Source: Anthoceros angustus (lineage: Eukaryota; Streptophyta; Anthocerotopsida; Anthocerotales; Anthocerotaceae). Taken from it: a stretch of 64,000 nt of DNA. A program made the translations under genes and the position numbers. Positions 47,101 through 58,769 of this stretch are shown piece after piece. The DNA lies in assembly GCA_010909165.1 (NCBI GenBank), contig MU008175.1, positions 248,001-312,000 on the forward strand. Direction: 5' to 3'. Position 1 is the stretch's first letter; each line of letters begins with the position of its first letter. The notes below the pieces were generated by a model. The model was not told where the DNA came from and did no database searches. It saw only the letters and a program-made list of their open reading frames with translations.

Positions 47101-50100
47101 ACAAATTGGCTGTTCTTCTTCTGGCTCTGGCTCTGGCTCTGGTTCAGGAGCCGCGGGAACTTCAGGAGCCGGTGCAGCTGGAGATGCCTCTTTACCATCT
47201 CCTGCCTCTTCTCCTCCTGCTCCTTCTTTCTCTTCTGCTTCCTCTTCACCTCCTCCTTCACCTGATCCTTCAGTTTTCTTAGCTTCGTCATCTGTGGCAT
47301 CCGCGCTAGTGGCCACCTCAGGTGAAACTGGCACCTACAGCTCCTAGGATTTGAGAAGGAGATTAAGAGCATGCTTGTGGGCAACTGAACTCTTACGATC
47401 ATTGTGCAGAAATATAAGCAAATCATATCAAGTGAATAGAACTGCTATGGGCGAACCGGAGGTGGCTCCAGGACAGGCTCAATCTTCTTCGGCGGCTTGG
47501 GTAGGCGATAGGTGAAAATTTTGAGAGACGGCTTCAGCTCAAAGGTGACAGAGGTATCTGGGTGCAGATCTGTATGTACAGAAACAGGCAGACAGCAGGG
47601 TGTTCACGCAAATGAATTCAAGAGTACGCTTTTCAGAACACGAGAACTTGCCTGGGCGATCCAGATGAGCAACTACTCCATTACTGCAGCCCATAAGAAA
47701 GTCCTTCCCGTCTGGTGACCAGTCCGCGCATGTGATCTGCCCTGGACCCATCACATATCTGACCCAGATCATATGATGCAACGTCAGGGGCGGTAGACCA
47801 GACAAGAGGATCAACTGGTTGTACAAGATGCAGAAGATGACTCACCCGATTGGTCTGTAGTTTTCAACTGCATGGAAGAAAAAGACACTGGTATCCGTGG
47901 AAACTGTGGCTAAGATCTCTGCATCTGGAGTCAGTCGCATTGCAGTCACGTCCATCTGAAGCCAGAAATACGAGCTTTGTAATATTTGTCCCGGGCGCAG
48001 AAGATTAGAAATCCTTTGACTCAAGATGAACGTGGGACAAGAAAGTGGGTGAGCTGTCTACCTTATGAGGCTTCAGAGCCTGTAGGAGTCTCCAATTGGT
48101 CGCAGTTTGCTGCAATATTCTGAGAACCCCGTCAGCAAATCCAGCAACTATGGTACAGCCAGATGGATCCAAACGAAGTGGCAGCCACAGCAGAGTAGTC
48201 ACTGCTGTCGAGAATGTCCGCGTCTGGATCTCATGTGGTTCCTTGTAATTGTAAAGCTTGACCTGAAGAGAGTGCAGAGTCCGCACTTCAGAGAAAGCCA
48301 AGAACACTGCACTTTGACACTGAATATTATGGTAGTACTCACGGAGCCATCTGAACCGCCACTAGCGATGAAGTAGTTGCTAGGAGAGCTTGCAACGCAT
48401 GTTATGGACGAGGCATGGAATTGAAATATCTTCTCAATGTCGAAAGAAGGGGTGTGCACTTTCCAAATGGCTCCACCCTCATCCTGCACATATGGGCGCA
48501 CTGTAGATGGACTCGCAGCATGCTAAGCTACAGATCTTTTCGTTGACTCTAAGAGGTGAACCCACACAGCAGCCACGTTGTAAATGTATGAAAACAGGAA
48601 CTTGCTAGGTGTATCGAAACCTGTATGATCCAATGATCTGCTTCGAACAGGATGCCCTTTATTTTGCAGTTCTTATCAACTTGCACTTCGCGGCGAGGGG
48701 CTATTTCAACAACTAGTTTATCATCTCCATCGTCAGCTTGTTCCAGCCACTTCACATTTTCTCAGCTTATCAAAGGTGTTCTTACATGGACACAAAGGCA
48801 GACAAGAGCAATACTGCACACTAGTAGGTTTGCTGCCAACGATATCAAGACAGCTGCAGAGAGGTGCACAAGAATGAGCACAAACAGTCACCTCAAGTCC
48901 CCAGAATCGAACGAAGCCATCGGCTGCAGCTGTGATCATCTGACCATGAGCCTCGTCCAGCAGCAGGACTTCAATCATCCCATCATGGCACGGAGCTCCA
49001 GCAGGTCTGGTCAGCTGACACTTGACAAGACCGCCATCCCACAAGAGTATACTTCCCATCTCTGTCCCGGATATCACCTGCGTCCACAAGGTTAAGAAAC
49101 ATGCAAATATGGGGTCGTCTTGGAGCACCGCAAACATGTTGTAAAATCTGATGACCGGCTTACTTTGCCATTTTTCAGCTCAGCATATCCAGCAATGTCA
49201 GAGATAGGCACTGTGCCAAATTTTGCTATTTGACCCTGCATGTGAACCGAGAGATTTGAGAACTGTTCAAGGTCCTCGGATGGAAAGAAGACGTAAATTC
49301 CAATTTTGCACCTCAAGCTTCAACCCGGTGAAAGTGACAGCCATCTTCCAAAAGCGAATGTGCCCAACGCCGGAGGTGATGAGGGTGCCTGGCAGCACTC
49401 TTGAGAATGAGACCTAGCATTTGAAGCAGTCTATCAGTTGATGCTGGACATCACATTAGAATTAAGGTGTGGAGGACCTTGCCTGAACCGACAACATGAA
49501 ATGTCACAGAAGGTGGACTGTCTTACTTGGAACACGTCTTGCGAGAATGCTTTAGATCGGAGAATGATAGACTCTTCAGACCAGTCCCAAACTGAGAGCC
49601 AGTAATCAGGGTACCCGCCGACCTACATTAAACAGGACTTCTCCTTAGCATTCCAGCCGCCATGGGCCTGATCCATGGATGCTTGCAACAGCTAGCTTAC
49701 TGTTGCCAGTTGAGTTCCATCCGGACTGAATGCTGCTGCGGTATATTGGTTCTCTGTCCCGTCATGGAGTTGCTGCATCCTCAGAAAAGGGATTCATTAG
49801 TCTTGAAATCTGCATTTCAGCTCCAACAACACGATTAGGTGTGTAGCAAACTGCCCCTTGATACAGCTCCTGCTTGACCTGGTTATGAGATGAACAACCG
49901 GAACAGGAAAAATGACTGCTGAATCTGGCTGTCACTGACCTTGCTAAACTTCAGAGAAGGATACTCGTAAACATAGATGCCAGGATTATGTCCTTTCTCG
50001 CAGACTGCAAAATACTTTTTGGTAGGGTGAACGCAGACTGCACCAATTCCATGTCCTTCAATACTCTGAGATGCAAAACGTGTGCAATAATGATCTTTGC

Positions 50101-50567
50101 CCGGTACAGGTGATTGTAGCGAGGCAGCCAAACAGAGAACTCACAGGGAGGTAGGCTTCGATCTTCTTGGTTTTCACATTAAAAAAGTGCACAGCGTTTC
50201 CAGCAGAATATTGGAGCACATTCTCAGAAATATAGCATACGTTGTTCCTCCGGCTTCCCTGAAAAGCCAAACAAACGTTTACACAGGCCTGACCTAAGGC
50301 AGAAGAAACTGGAAGAGAGAGCTGAGCTGAGCCATGGAAAGCACTCCAGAGCACCTCCAAGCCGAAGGAATGCAGGAGACGAGCGGCAGTCTGGGGCAGG
50401 CGATTGGGATCCCTCTCTGGACCTGCCTCGACCTTGGAAGGCCCGGCCTCCGGGGTGGAGCTGGTCGGGGGTCCCGGCTGTGCTTTGGAGCTGCGGGAGG
50501 CCGGCACCGCAGATTTGCGAGCCGGGGATGGTTTGGGAGTGTCCGTGGTTGGCGGAGGATCAGCCAT
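38112..50567 (-). CDS. CFAP44: Cilia- and flagella-associated protein 44 (CFAP44/WDR52)
   Basis: About 36 exons, start 50567. Exons (high to low): 50355-50567, 50145-50258, 49940-50065, 49701-49772, 49527-49622, 49312-49413, 49164-49235, 48892-49077, 48621-48749, 48343-48483, 48062-48262, 47846-47955, 47652-47758, 47457-47569, 47035-47334, 46887-46951, 46600-46783, 46412-46505, 46023-46264, 45792-45902, 45615-45698, 45375-45500, 45090-45200, 44638-44980, 44526-44620, 44144-44446, about 43850-44039, 43657-43746, 43491-43568, then after a 3.9-kb intron 39433-39612, 39195-39312, 38953-39104, 38589-38837, 38352-38499, 38196-38269 and a short last exon. Roughly 1,700 aa: a WD40 half ([28 protein letters not shown]), an acidic PEPEPE insert, then coiled coils including [30 protein letters not shown] and [15 protein letters not shown]44 tethers inner dynein arms in motile axonemes, implying swimming sperm. 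Phases match except around exon 27. Confidence 0.88.
39613..40348 (-). other. CFAP44 intron part downstream of the nested gene
   Basis: It should hold the 3' UTR and polyadenylation site of the nested deubiquitinase gene, then the acceptor (tttgttag) of the next CFAP44 exon. No other coding region is supported. Confidence 0.5.
40349..42680 (-). CDS. UBP22: Ubiquitin-specific protease, USP22/UBP22 type (SAGA deubiquitinase), nested in CFAP44
   Basis: Three exons (41623-42680, 41362-41499, 40349-41162) give 2,010 nt, 669 aa, in frame. Residues about 45-125 form a ZnF-UBP domain ([20 protein letters not shown], then [14 protein letters not shown] and FCVVCHDQI). A Ser/Gly/His-rich linker follows. 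The peptidase starts with the cysteine box [19 protein letters not shown] and includes [11 protein letters not shown], two CxxC pairs (CTVCG and CQRC) of a structural zinc site, and the histidine box [14 protein letters not shown] with the WYKCDDAWV block. USP22 and its relatives remove ubiquitin from histone H2B as part of the SAGA module; that role is inferred from domain order. The gene lies wholly within one 3.9-kb intron of CFAP44 on the same strand and must have its own promoter. The linker makes it longer than the Arabidopsis homologue. Confidence 0.92.
42681..43490 (-). promoter_or_regulatory. GC-rich region upstream of the nested deubiquitinase gene
   Basis: This 0.8-kb part of the CFAP44 intron has no coding support. 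It contains GC-rich, CpG-dense sequence at 43090-43330 (ggcgggacgggacggcc, cgccgcccgctctcgcc) that fits a TATA-less housekeeping promoter for the nested gene. Short ctcctgctc repeats lie at 42798-42832. Confidence 0.35.
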
Positions 50568-50882
50568 GGTTTTACAAGTACGCTTATGGCCGGCCTCAAT
50601 CCAGCCTTCTGCTCGAGTGCATGCAAAATGCCACGGTTTTCGTTGCAATCAGCTCATCACGAGAGCAGCCCTTGTGGTGTTCTTGCTGCTTGTGGCATCT
50701 GAATGTGGACCCAAATCCGCCATCACACAACCAGGATTGACGGTCCCAGTGGATGGGAAACCCTTGGTGTGTGTGTTCAGGTGGTGCATAAATTGGGGAG
50801 ACTTCAGCGGAGCCGGACATCCAACGGTTTACTTTGCAAAACATTATTATATACATTAACCTTTCTAAACAAAGCAACTGCA

Positions 50883-50954
50883 GTGGCTGTAGTTTAGTGG
50901 TAAGAATTCCACGTTGTGGCCGTGGAGACCTGGGCTCGAATCCCAGCAGCCACA
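50883..50954 (+). tRNA. tRNA-His (anticodon GTG)
   Basis: A 72-nt cloverleaf can be drawn: acceptor stem gtggctg/cagccac, D arm with agtttagtggtaaga (box A), anticodon stem ccacg/cgtgg around ttGTGgc, and T arm cctgggctcgaatcccagc (box B). The discriminator is A; CCA is not encoded. It matches the usual plant nuclear tRNA-His. Confidence 0.95.
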
Positions 50955-51780
50955 TCTATCGCGATAACAGCAATCTCTTGTTCGGAATTGCTTATATTTT
51001 CATCCTATTTTGTAGGAAAAGAATTGTACTACTTTTTATCCATAATTTAGGAATTCTATAACTTATATCCAAGAATTGTATTATTTATTATCTATTAAAA
51101 GGTGAAATATTTTTATATAGATATATTATATTATTATATATAATAAATAATATTAATATTAATGTTTCATAGATAATAGTATATTTTAGATTTATACTTA
51201 ATGAGTTGTTATCAAATCACTCATTCATATACTAGATTTGGTCATATCATATGTTTTCTACATGTGTTTGATTATGAACCAAAATAGATTTAGAATAGGT
51301 ATAATTTTGTGAAACCTTGTACTTAAGGTAGGTGCAAGATGGACATCTTCAAAGCAAAAATTAATGAGCGAGAATTGGAAGTAGTGAAACTCAAAGAGTC
51401 TATCAAAAGGCTCAATGGTGAGGTAGATTTTATCAATGAAAGAATTCAAGATCTTCAAGTATTTTTAAAATCATGGAGGAAACAATTCAAAAAAGCGAAA
51501 GAAGAGGATTTTGCAAAAGATCATCTTGATTTTATATTGGGAATCAAGAAATCTCACGAAAAATATTTAAAGCAATGGGAGGCTTGGAAAGCCTTTAGAT
51601 TGAAAAAGATTCTAGATTTTTCATTGGGTATGTACATCACAATACAAGTCTTACATTTGATAAATCCATCTACGACTTCATGGAAGAGTATACAATCTTG
51701 GTTAGTAAGCATCTCATGAACCTATTTGTTGTTGAAAGCTACTACCTTTTCAAGTATCCTTTGTTTAACTTTTCCCAATT
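50955..51780 (+). other. AT-rich island beside tRNA-His
   Basis: Composition falls sharply just after the tRNA to long A/T runs (tatattatattattatat near 51121-51145) and returns to the local level after about 52.2 kb. It contains most of the orphan gene at 51339-51996. Confidence 0.7.
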
Positions 51781-51996
51781 TCATTTTTTCATATTTCAGG
51801 GATAAAATTAGCTGAGGTTCAAATTATGCGTAGCAAACACAGAATGAGGAGTAGAACTTTTCAAGCTTTCGACCAATGGACAGATGAGCGTAATATAACT
51901 CATCATGCAAGACTTCGTCGCCAAAGTCAATACATTCCGCCAATATTCGGGCGGCGCCAAAGCCAATTTATCCCAAAACGAAAATCATCCAAGTGA
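51339..51996 (+). CDS. Unrecognised two-exon gene in the AT-rich island, 161 aa
   Basis: Exon 1 (51339-51627) and exon 2 (51800-51996) join at a clean gtatgt donor and a tttcag acceptor, keep frame, and give 486 nt, 161 aa. The first hundred residues are a Lys/Glu-rich coiled coil (ELEVVKLKESIKRLNGEV, QDLQVFLKSWRKQFKKAK) ending in WEAWKAFRLKKIL. The second exon encodes a strongly basic tail (SKHRMRSRTFQAF, RLRRQSQYIPP, FIPKRKSSK). Codons are A/T-rich, unlike all neighbouring genes. No signal peptide or known domain is visible. The base composition, the position next to a tRNA gene and the following tandem repeats suggest an incoming piece of DNA. Real splicing signals in frame favour a gene that was or is expressed in the plant nucleus. 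Confidence 0.45.
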
Positions 51997-52007
51997 CGGC
52001 AAGTTAT

Positions 52008-52183
52008 TCAAATCATCTAAGTAATTCCAATATGTTACTTAAATCATCCAAGCAATTCCAAGTTCATCCAAGCAATTCCAAGTGCATCCAAGCAATTCCA
52101 AGTGCATCCAAGCAATTCCAAGTTCATCCAAGCAATTCCAAGTTCATCCAAGCAATTCCAAGGTCAACCAAGCAATTCCAATG
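52008..52183 (+). repeat. 20-bp minisatellite, about eight units
   Basis: Units of aagcaattccaagttcatcc repeat with small changes, and the first, weaker units start right at the end of the orphan gene (its stop codon at 51994 lies in similar sequence). Confidence 0.85.
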
Positions 52184-52438
52184 GCAAACTAAGGCTCTTT
52201 GTTAAAATTACGTTTGGTTTTTCTCAGTTCAGTGGGTCAGTTAAAGAGATGGGGATAGGCTATGCCTGTGACAATCTTAGGCTGATATTTGAGAGCTAGA
52301 AGATTTTAAATTCAGTGCATTTGAAAATGCCTTTCTCATAGGTTAAAATCGAGGTACTAGTGTACATCGGCGTGGACACCAAATTTGCTTCATCCTGCCG
52401 ACTTGTAACAAAACTCAGGTACATGGATGTAAACGTGT

Positions 52439-55400
52439 CTAACTGCCCTGTGAAGGAAGGGCCAAATCCAGTGCAGCTCGGAAGAATGTGCGTGGATACA
52501 TAGGCGGGTCTTCAGCAAGAGCCTGCACTCCAAAACTCAGGAATTAATAGTGGGCTACACTTCGTATGATAGCTAAGGCAGTGGAATGGAAAAAACCTGA
52601 TGGATCAACACAGTTGAAGGAGTCATTCCTGGAATGGTGTTGGCTTCAATTACTATCATCTGGCAATAGAGATCAGGAGACAGGTGAAGCATGAGTTGGA
52701 ACCCGTGATCTACATCTATCTGAAGAAGCTGGATTTTGCAGCAGAGAAATGAAGATGGAAAAATCAATGTTAACAACAGCCAATACCTCTCCAGTGTCAG
52801 CATGTAAGAACGCATCAATTCTTGCAAAACCTTCTAGATCCAAGGTACGAGCTACAAGCTCTATCCTTTGCTTGGCTGCTGCAATGGCTTCCTTGCTGGA
52901 CTCACAGAAAAGTCAATTATGCAGTCAGAATTTGAGACGAAGAATATCAGCCCAAAGGGGCGGAAACTTCTCCTTTGCACCAACTGACGCTACGTTGGTG
53001 AACAGGTAACACTTACCTGACAAGAGACGGAGGAGGAGGAGTCAGGTTCACGCCTGTACCACCTGTTGGTTTTTCAAATGGAGCACAATCAGGAGTAGAG
53101 CACACTAAGGGACAGGTTATACTCTATATATTCTCGGATGAAGTCCATTTTGCTTCACTATCACTGGAGAGCTTTTCACAGACACCCATACCTTGAAATT
53201 TCTCTTCCAATGTAAGGATAGACCCAGATTCTTTCACAGTGATGCTCGGATTGAAAGACCACATTTCGTTCTTTCTCCCCATCACACCAATTGTCACCTC
53301 TATCCACCGACTATGTCCTTTCCAAAACAGGCCCTCTCCAGCCGCTTCTCCGTGTAGCATGCTCTGAGAAGCAACTATGATGGGATTGGTCTCTATAAAT
53401 TGTTCAAACAGAAGCTCCCCAGGTGGGGGAACAGGCATTTCCACAATGCCATGTGCCTGTTCATTTCAGGGCAAGCAATAAGTAGATTACTCCACAAAAG
53501 TTGATTAGGAACAACATGCTATCCAAGAATTTTAAAAGTAACCTGAATTTCCGGGGTATACAAACCTCACTCAGAGTTCCTGGCAATAGTCTGGGCACAC
53601 CCTCATGAATCGCTCTCAAATACAGATTGAGGTCTTCTGCACAGCTGTCTCAACAGATGGTTGGGTTTATAGCTGTAGCAGCAGCAATCAACAATGACTG
53701 AATTTCTAGTCAAGATAGATACCAGAGTCTTGCAACCCCTGTGGAGCACCCATCACCCACAGGTTTTACACATATGGTTTTAGCCTGGAGACGGCGGCTT
53801 AGCTCATCCCACATCGCAATGACCTGTGTTCTGCTCTCATCGTGAAGGTCCACCGATGCCAAAAGTTCCGATGTTGCACATAGCTTCTTTGCAGCACTCA
53901 ACACTCCAAGATGAGCAAGCTGTTACATGGATCACAGAAGCTAATCACTCAACCCAGCACCGGCATTGAAGACTGACATGCAAATGACAGGTCAACAACT
54001 GGCAGGGAATGGTTCCTCGCACATGAGATAACGCAAGACCAGTGGCAGCTTTATTTGCACAAAGACGGGAGGCTTGAGCACCAGATCCTATACACAAGGG
54101 TGAAACCAGCACCAGTCAAGTCACCACCTTCTGCCCATGTCAATACAGAATCTACAAGTCAGCAAACAGACCACAACCTGCCTCACCTGTGTATAGAACG
54201 CCTTGTGAGTCAAGAAGAGTCTGAAGGGTTCCATTTTCACCAATGCCACCATGCACTAAAGGTTATACCACTAGTCAGTACCTATTTCCAAAAATTTCTC
54301 CATGACCTCAGAACACTTCAAAATGTTTTGTTAAGAAACCAGATTTTTGCAAATGTGCAATACCTGCAATAAAAACGACTGCGTTCTCTTCTTTTGCTTC
54401 CTTAATCCAATCCAGCAAACAGATCTGCCTCGGAGCCTCGAATTTGACACTACCTTCAGCCCACGGCAAGTCTTGCTGCCATTCACGCAGCTCTGAAACA
54501 ATCTCCTTCCTCAGCTCAGCCACAGTAGCAGCCCTGTCAGGTTGTAACGCCTCCCTACAGCAGTCCAGGACTTCCTCCACAGTGTGCCGCAGCACCAGGG
54601 AATACCTGCCACCATAGTGTACATCGATAATGAGATAACAATACCAGCCCTTTCGTGCAATGATGCCCTAAGCTCCAAATACTGTTCTGCCGTTAGATTG
54701 CGGCTTTACTAAACACTTGACTTACGGTAAAGCCCACACATCATGGTTTGAGGGTGTGTCTAGCATCTCCTGAGACCTCATCGAACTTGGGGTGAGCAAA
54801 AAGGGCTGGACATCAAGCTGCAGCACCGGAGACACTTTTTAGGTGAAATCGTACGCGTCCAAGAGCAATAGCCAGAACACATAAATCAATATCACTGCTG
54901 TTCATGTTGTCCTTACGTCAGGTGAACCACACAGATTAAGCCATACGTTAGTGCCACTGATAAGAGACACTTGCCGTTCTGAGGACTCTCCCCCAAAAAT
55001 CACGTACACCTTTCTTCTGGGAGATTGTACTTGGTCGATAGGATCCCTGGATGATTCTTTCTCGGACACTCGGGGAAGGCGTATCGAAAATCTGGAGCAA
55101 GCGTGAGACAGAACCATCCGAAGAACGTCTGCATGCGAAAGGCCAACCTGAAGAAGAGTGGAGTCAACAACCTGTTTCTAAAACTTTCCTTGCAGAAATG
55201 GACACAATGGCACAACATGCACCTGTGAAGCTTGTTGAAACAAGAAACTTGTCTGCTCCATTCCACTGATCTGTAAGAGGATGCAAGGAAAATGAATGAT
55301 TTTCTGAGAACATTGAAAGAGTCATGGACCCAGAAACCACCCGGCACTACACTTTACCAGGTTTATGTCGGTAAACACAATGAATCCTTCTTGAAACTCT

Positions 55401-57683
55401 CCAATACGTTTCTTTTTGGGATCTCCCTGTCCAACAGCCCTTGCAGTGCTCGAAGATGGAACATACCACCCATCAAACCGAGCAAAATCTTTCAGGCCTA
55501 GCTGCTGGAACAATTTTGCTGCCCCATCACGGATCTCTTGTACTGCTCGACGTGGGAACCGTGGAGGCGTATGGTAGGACACCTGCATACGGTACCACAT
55601 GATGATGTTGCTGTAACCACGTAAGGAAAACCCTGGCTTTCCCCTCTTTCAGTTCAAAGCGCTCTCAAATCAAGAGCAGAAATGCAGTGGTGCAGCATTT
55701 ACCTGCCTAGATGGAAGATACTTTTTACGGTAATCAAAGATGGATGCCTCCTCAGAACCATCATCTGATCGGAGTTCAACCTGCTTAACTCACTCTAGAC
55801 ACAACTGAGGCAGTATCCATGGGAGGCCAAGATAACCTTAAACTAGTCAGAGATGCACACTACCTTCACCATCCACATTAAAAGCAACCAAGAACAATTG
55901 GCTACCTCTGTTGGCATCAGAGTCACAGGATGGGCCTCCGTTCCGAAACCCACATCCAGCACTACTGCTGTAAATTCAACTCCCTCAATAAAGACTTCAA
56001 TGATGACTCTGTCATCAATACCCTGCACAGCATCACAGCCCAGAGTACTGGACAATTGGCTCTGGGCTACTTGCTTGGCATGGAGATGACATTCTATGAG
56101 GCAAAGTGCCTTCCTACCTCAGACAACAGGGCCTCAGCTCGCTTTGTAGCATCTTCCACACCAAGAGCGATGCTCACCCCGACACTTGAGCCTGCACATG
56201 CTGGCTTGACCTGCATCGATTCGCAGTAACAAACAGCAGAAGGTATCAGCAACAACAGAGGGCTCTCATCGACGTAATCTGACAGTCCATCGAAACTCAC
56301 CACAACCCTTCCTGTGCTGGGGTCTAGCTGGTTACTGGCAAACCACTCACCCAGACTTTTCACATCAACCCCTGTCGCCTGGCAATTGCAGAGACATGTC
56401 AATTTGTGAAACCACATTATGATCGTTCTTCAATATTCCTTCCGAGAATGGAACTGACCTGTACGAGAAAGCCGGGAATAGTGACAAAACCTTGCCTCAA
56501 GAGTTCTTGAGAAGCTTCATACTGTGACATAAAATGTGCAGCAATCGTCAAAACAGCAGGTCACCTACACATTAATTCCTATACAGACACAATGTAGTAG
56601 GAACCAAACCTTATCAAATGCTCGCTGCGCAGACACTGAGCCTGTCCCCACAAATGGGAGGCCTGCACCTTCAAGAAGATCCTGATGGACATGGATATAA
56701 AGGCTAATGTCAGAGCAACAAGCCTCCAGACTGAACAACTCAAACATGGAATGTAGAACACGGACCTGAATACCCCCATCCTCCCCAAACTTGCCATGCA
56801 GGACAGGGAATACAATGTCTACAGATGACCGAAGGTGCTCAAGGAAGGCCTCCATCGTTTCAAAGGATTGGGCAGTACTGAAAGCACCAAAAGTAAACTC
56901 AATGATCGTAGTAACCCAGAGCAGTGTGACCATACTCCTCAAGCGAGACACAAGGCTTGAGGAAATGATCCGGACCTGCCAAGCTTGAAGTCGAAGTCGG
57001 AAGGGGTGTTCGAATACATCTGCATGCCAAAACAGGATTACGTGTAACAACAATTGAAGACCCACATACTCAATTCAAAACCACATTGCGAATTGTATAT
57101 CTTGTGTTACTTGCAGTCCCATGATGGGACGGCCCATCATGGCTGTACTGAATTACGAATTCTTCTTTCTTCCTCTCTTGTTTACCTGTGCTGTCGAGAT
57201 AGCATATGGGCGTTTCTTGGTGTCCAGGTAGTAGCATGTCACCTCCGCAGCCCTCTGTCAGCAAAGTACAACACTTGGCATGATCAACCCGAAGCTGATT
57301 CCCAATAATCCATCCTCTCCGACGAGGCTGCATGAAGTTACCTGTAAATGGTCGAGAACAGAGCGTGCAGAATTCAACGAAATGCCACGCTCAGTAGAAG
57401 GACCCCCACAAATAATCCCAACCCGAAGCAAACTATCCGACTCTTTTTCCTTCCCTGCGCTCTGCAGCACAACTTTTTTCTCCAGCTGCCCAACTCCAGC
57501 CCAAGTCCTGCACGTCCTTCTCCTGTTGCACCCAACCCCAGGAGAGGATCGAGCCACATTCAGCTTCACCACCCTCTTCGTCCACAGACCTTGGCTTCCC
57601 AAACCCAGATAGGCTGTGTGCTTGCGAGACGGGTTTCTCGTCAGCTGCGAATTGAGCAGAGTCTCCATGGGCAGCGTCGCCAT
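52439..57683 (-). CDS. DDL: D-alanine-D-alanine ligase, plant type with two tandem Ddl domains
   Basis: The gene reads from 57683 to a stop at 52439, with many short exons; clear ones are 57342-57683, 57186-57242 and the final exon from about 52535. The first domain opens with VGIICGGPSTERGISLNSA and goes on through VDIVFPVLHGKFGEDGG, LPFVGTGSVSAQRAFDK, KPACAGSSVGVSIALG, EVFIEGVEFTAVVL and GFIVFTDINL. The second opens with KVYVIFGGESSERQVSLISG (54960-55020) and has GIGENGTLQ-type, CVKPVGDGCSTGVARL, ARIDAFLH and VIEANTIPGMTP, ending YPRTFFRAALDLAL. The N-terminus (about 90 residues, basic) looks like a plastid transit peptide. The enzyme makes D-Ala-D-Ala for peptidoglycan; in moss the plastid wall pathway is needed for chloroplast division. 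Plant Ddl proteins are double in this way. Its start codon is 71 bp from that of the divergent neighbour. Confidence 0.9.
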
Positions 57684-57754
57684 GGCTGACACCCCCTGAT
57701 TGACAAGCTCCAGGTACGTGAACCGGAACCGCCTGCACGCGTTAGGGCGCGTCG
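57684..57754. promoter_or_regulatory. Very short divergent intergenic space (71 bp between start codons)
   Basis: The ligase (minus) and the next gene (plus) start 71 bp apart, so their promoters and 5' UTRs must overlap each other's transcribed regions unless upstream non-coding exons exist. No TATA box is seen. Confidence 0.5.
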
Positions 57755-58649
57755 ATGGAGAGGCTGGTGGCGAAGTACGAGCAGCGCTACAAGCGCGCCC
57801 GGGAGGAGGTCGGGAAGTGGGCAGGCCACCAAGCTCGCATGACCTCCCTCTTCGCAGCTGCAGGAGCCATCCTTGGGAGGCTGCCAGTGAGTGGATCACG
57901 TTCGCACTTGGTCCAGCTCCCACAGGACTGAAAGAGATTGTTTCTGACACAGCACTTGTCTCGGTCCAGGTGCTGGCAGCAGAGCGCAACACCGGGATTT
58001 TGCGCGAGATGGAGTTCCTAACACAGGATTTGTGCTCCAAGCAGGTGGAATCGCTGGAGGAGATTCTCCAGGCCATGCAGTCAGCACTGTGAGATTTTTT
58101 CTTTCACGCCAGACGATCCCACGGTAAAATTTCGCTCTGCCTTGCGGAGGGTTCATGTGTTTGTTGGGTTTGTTGGGTTTGCTGCAGGTCGGAATTCGAG
58201 AAGGTGAGCAAGGCTCTGGAGAAGCTATGGCGGGACGGCTACCACCTGCTCCGAGCAGAGAAGCCGCAGCCCAGCCAGCAGCAATTCCATCAACGACTGG
58301 GAGCCAGGCCCAGCCTTCACGACTGCGTCGGGGGCCTGGAGTCGCTCTACATCATGCACCGAGACGAGTAAGCATGCTCATGTTCACCATAGCATCCTCA
58401 CAAGGTTGACGCCCAAGAGTAACACACGGTGCTGCATGTTCCATTCAACGCAGGTACCGTCTGAAACGGGAGATTGTGTCTGCTCTGTCATACAACACAA
58501 AGTGAGTCCCCTTCTAGCATGCTTCATGAAAGCCTGAGACCCTTGCATGGAGTTGTCTCACTGTGGCATGCAGCAGGGAGGAAGACATCTCCAGACTGGC
58601 CACACTCTTGGCTGATCAACCTAACCTCCCTACAGACGAAGGTGGGTAG
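57755..58649 (+). CDS. Small coiled-coil protein, 184 aa, conserved-looking plant protein of unknown function
   Basis: Five exons (57755-57886, 57970-58088, 58188-58367, 58454-58501, 58574-58649) total 555 nt, 184 aa. The protein is helical: ERLVAKYEQRYKRAREEV, then FAAAGAILGRLPVL, LEEILQAMQSALSEFEKV, a Gln-rich stretch, a GARPSLHDCVGGLESLY motif and YRLKREIVSALSY. The final exon ends DQPNLPTDEGG; a donor-like gtgggt at the same place means one more exon is possible. The pattern resembles a small single-copy plant family without a known function, but I cannot name it with confidence. No transit or signal peptide. Exons join in phase, which makes the model solid although the role is unknown. 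Confidence 0.7.
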
Positions 58650-58769
58650 CACTGACCGACTACTGATCAATCCTTCACATGCCCGCTAGCAAGGGATCTG
58701 ATCTGAAGCAAGTGTGCAGTGCAAATGATCTTCGGGCTGGTTCTGGGTGAAGCCTGAAGGCGGAGTACG

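Noticed and set aside
50955-51780. Plastid or mitochondrial DNA insertion
   Set aside because: Composition alone suggested it, but I see no organelle gene, and the coding stretch is interrupted by a spliceosomal-type intron.
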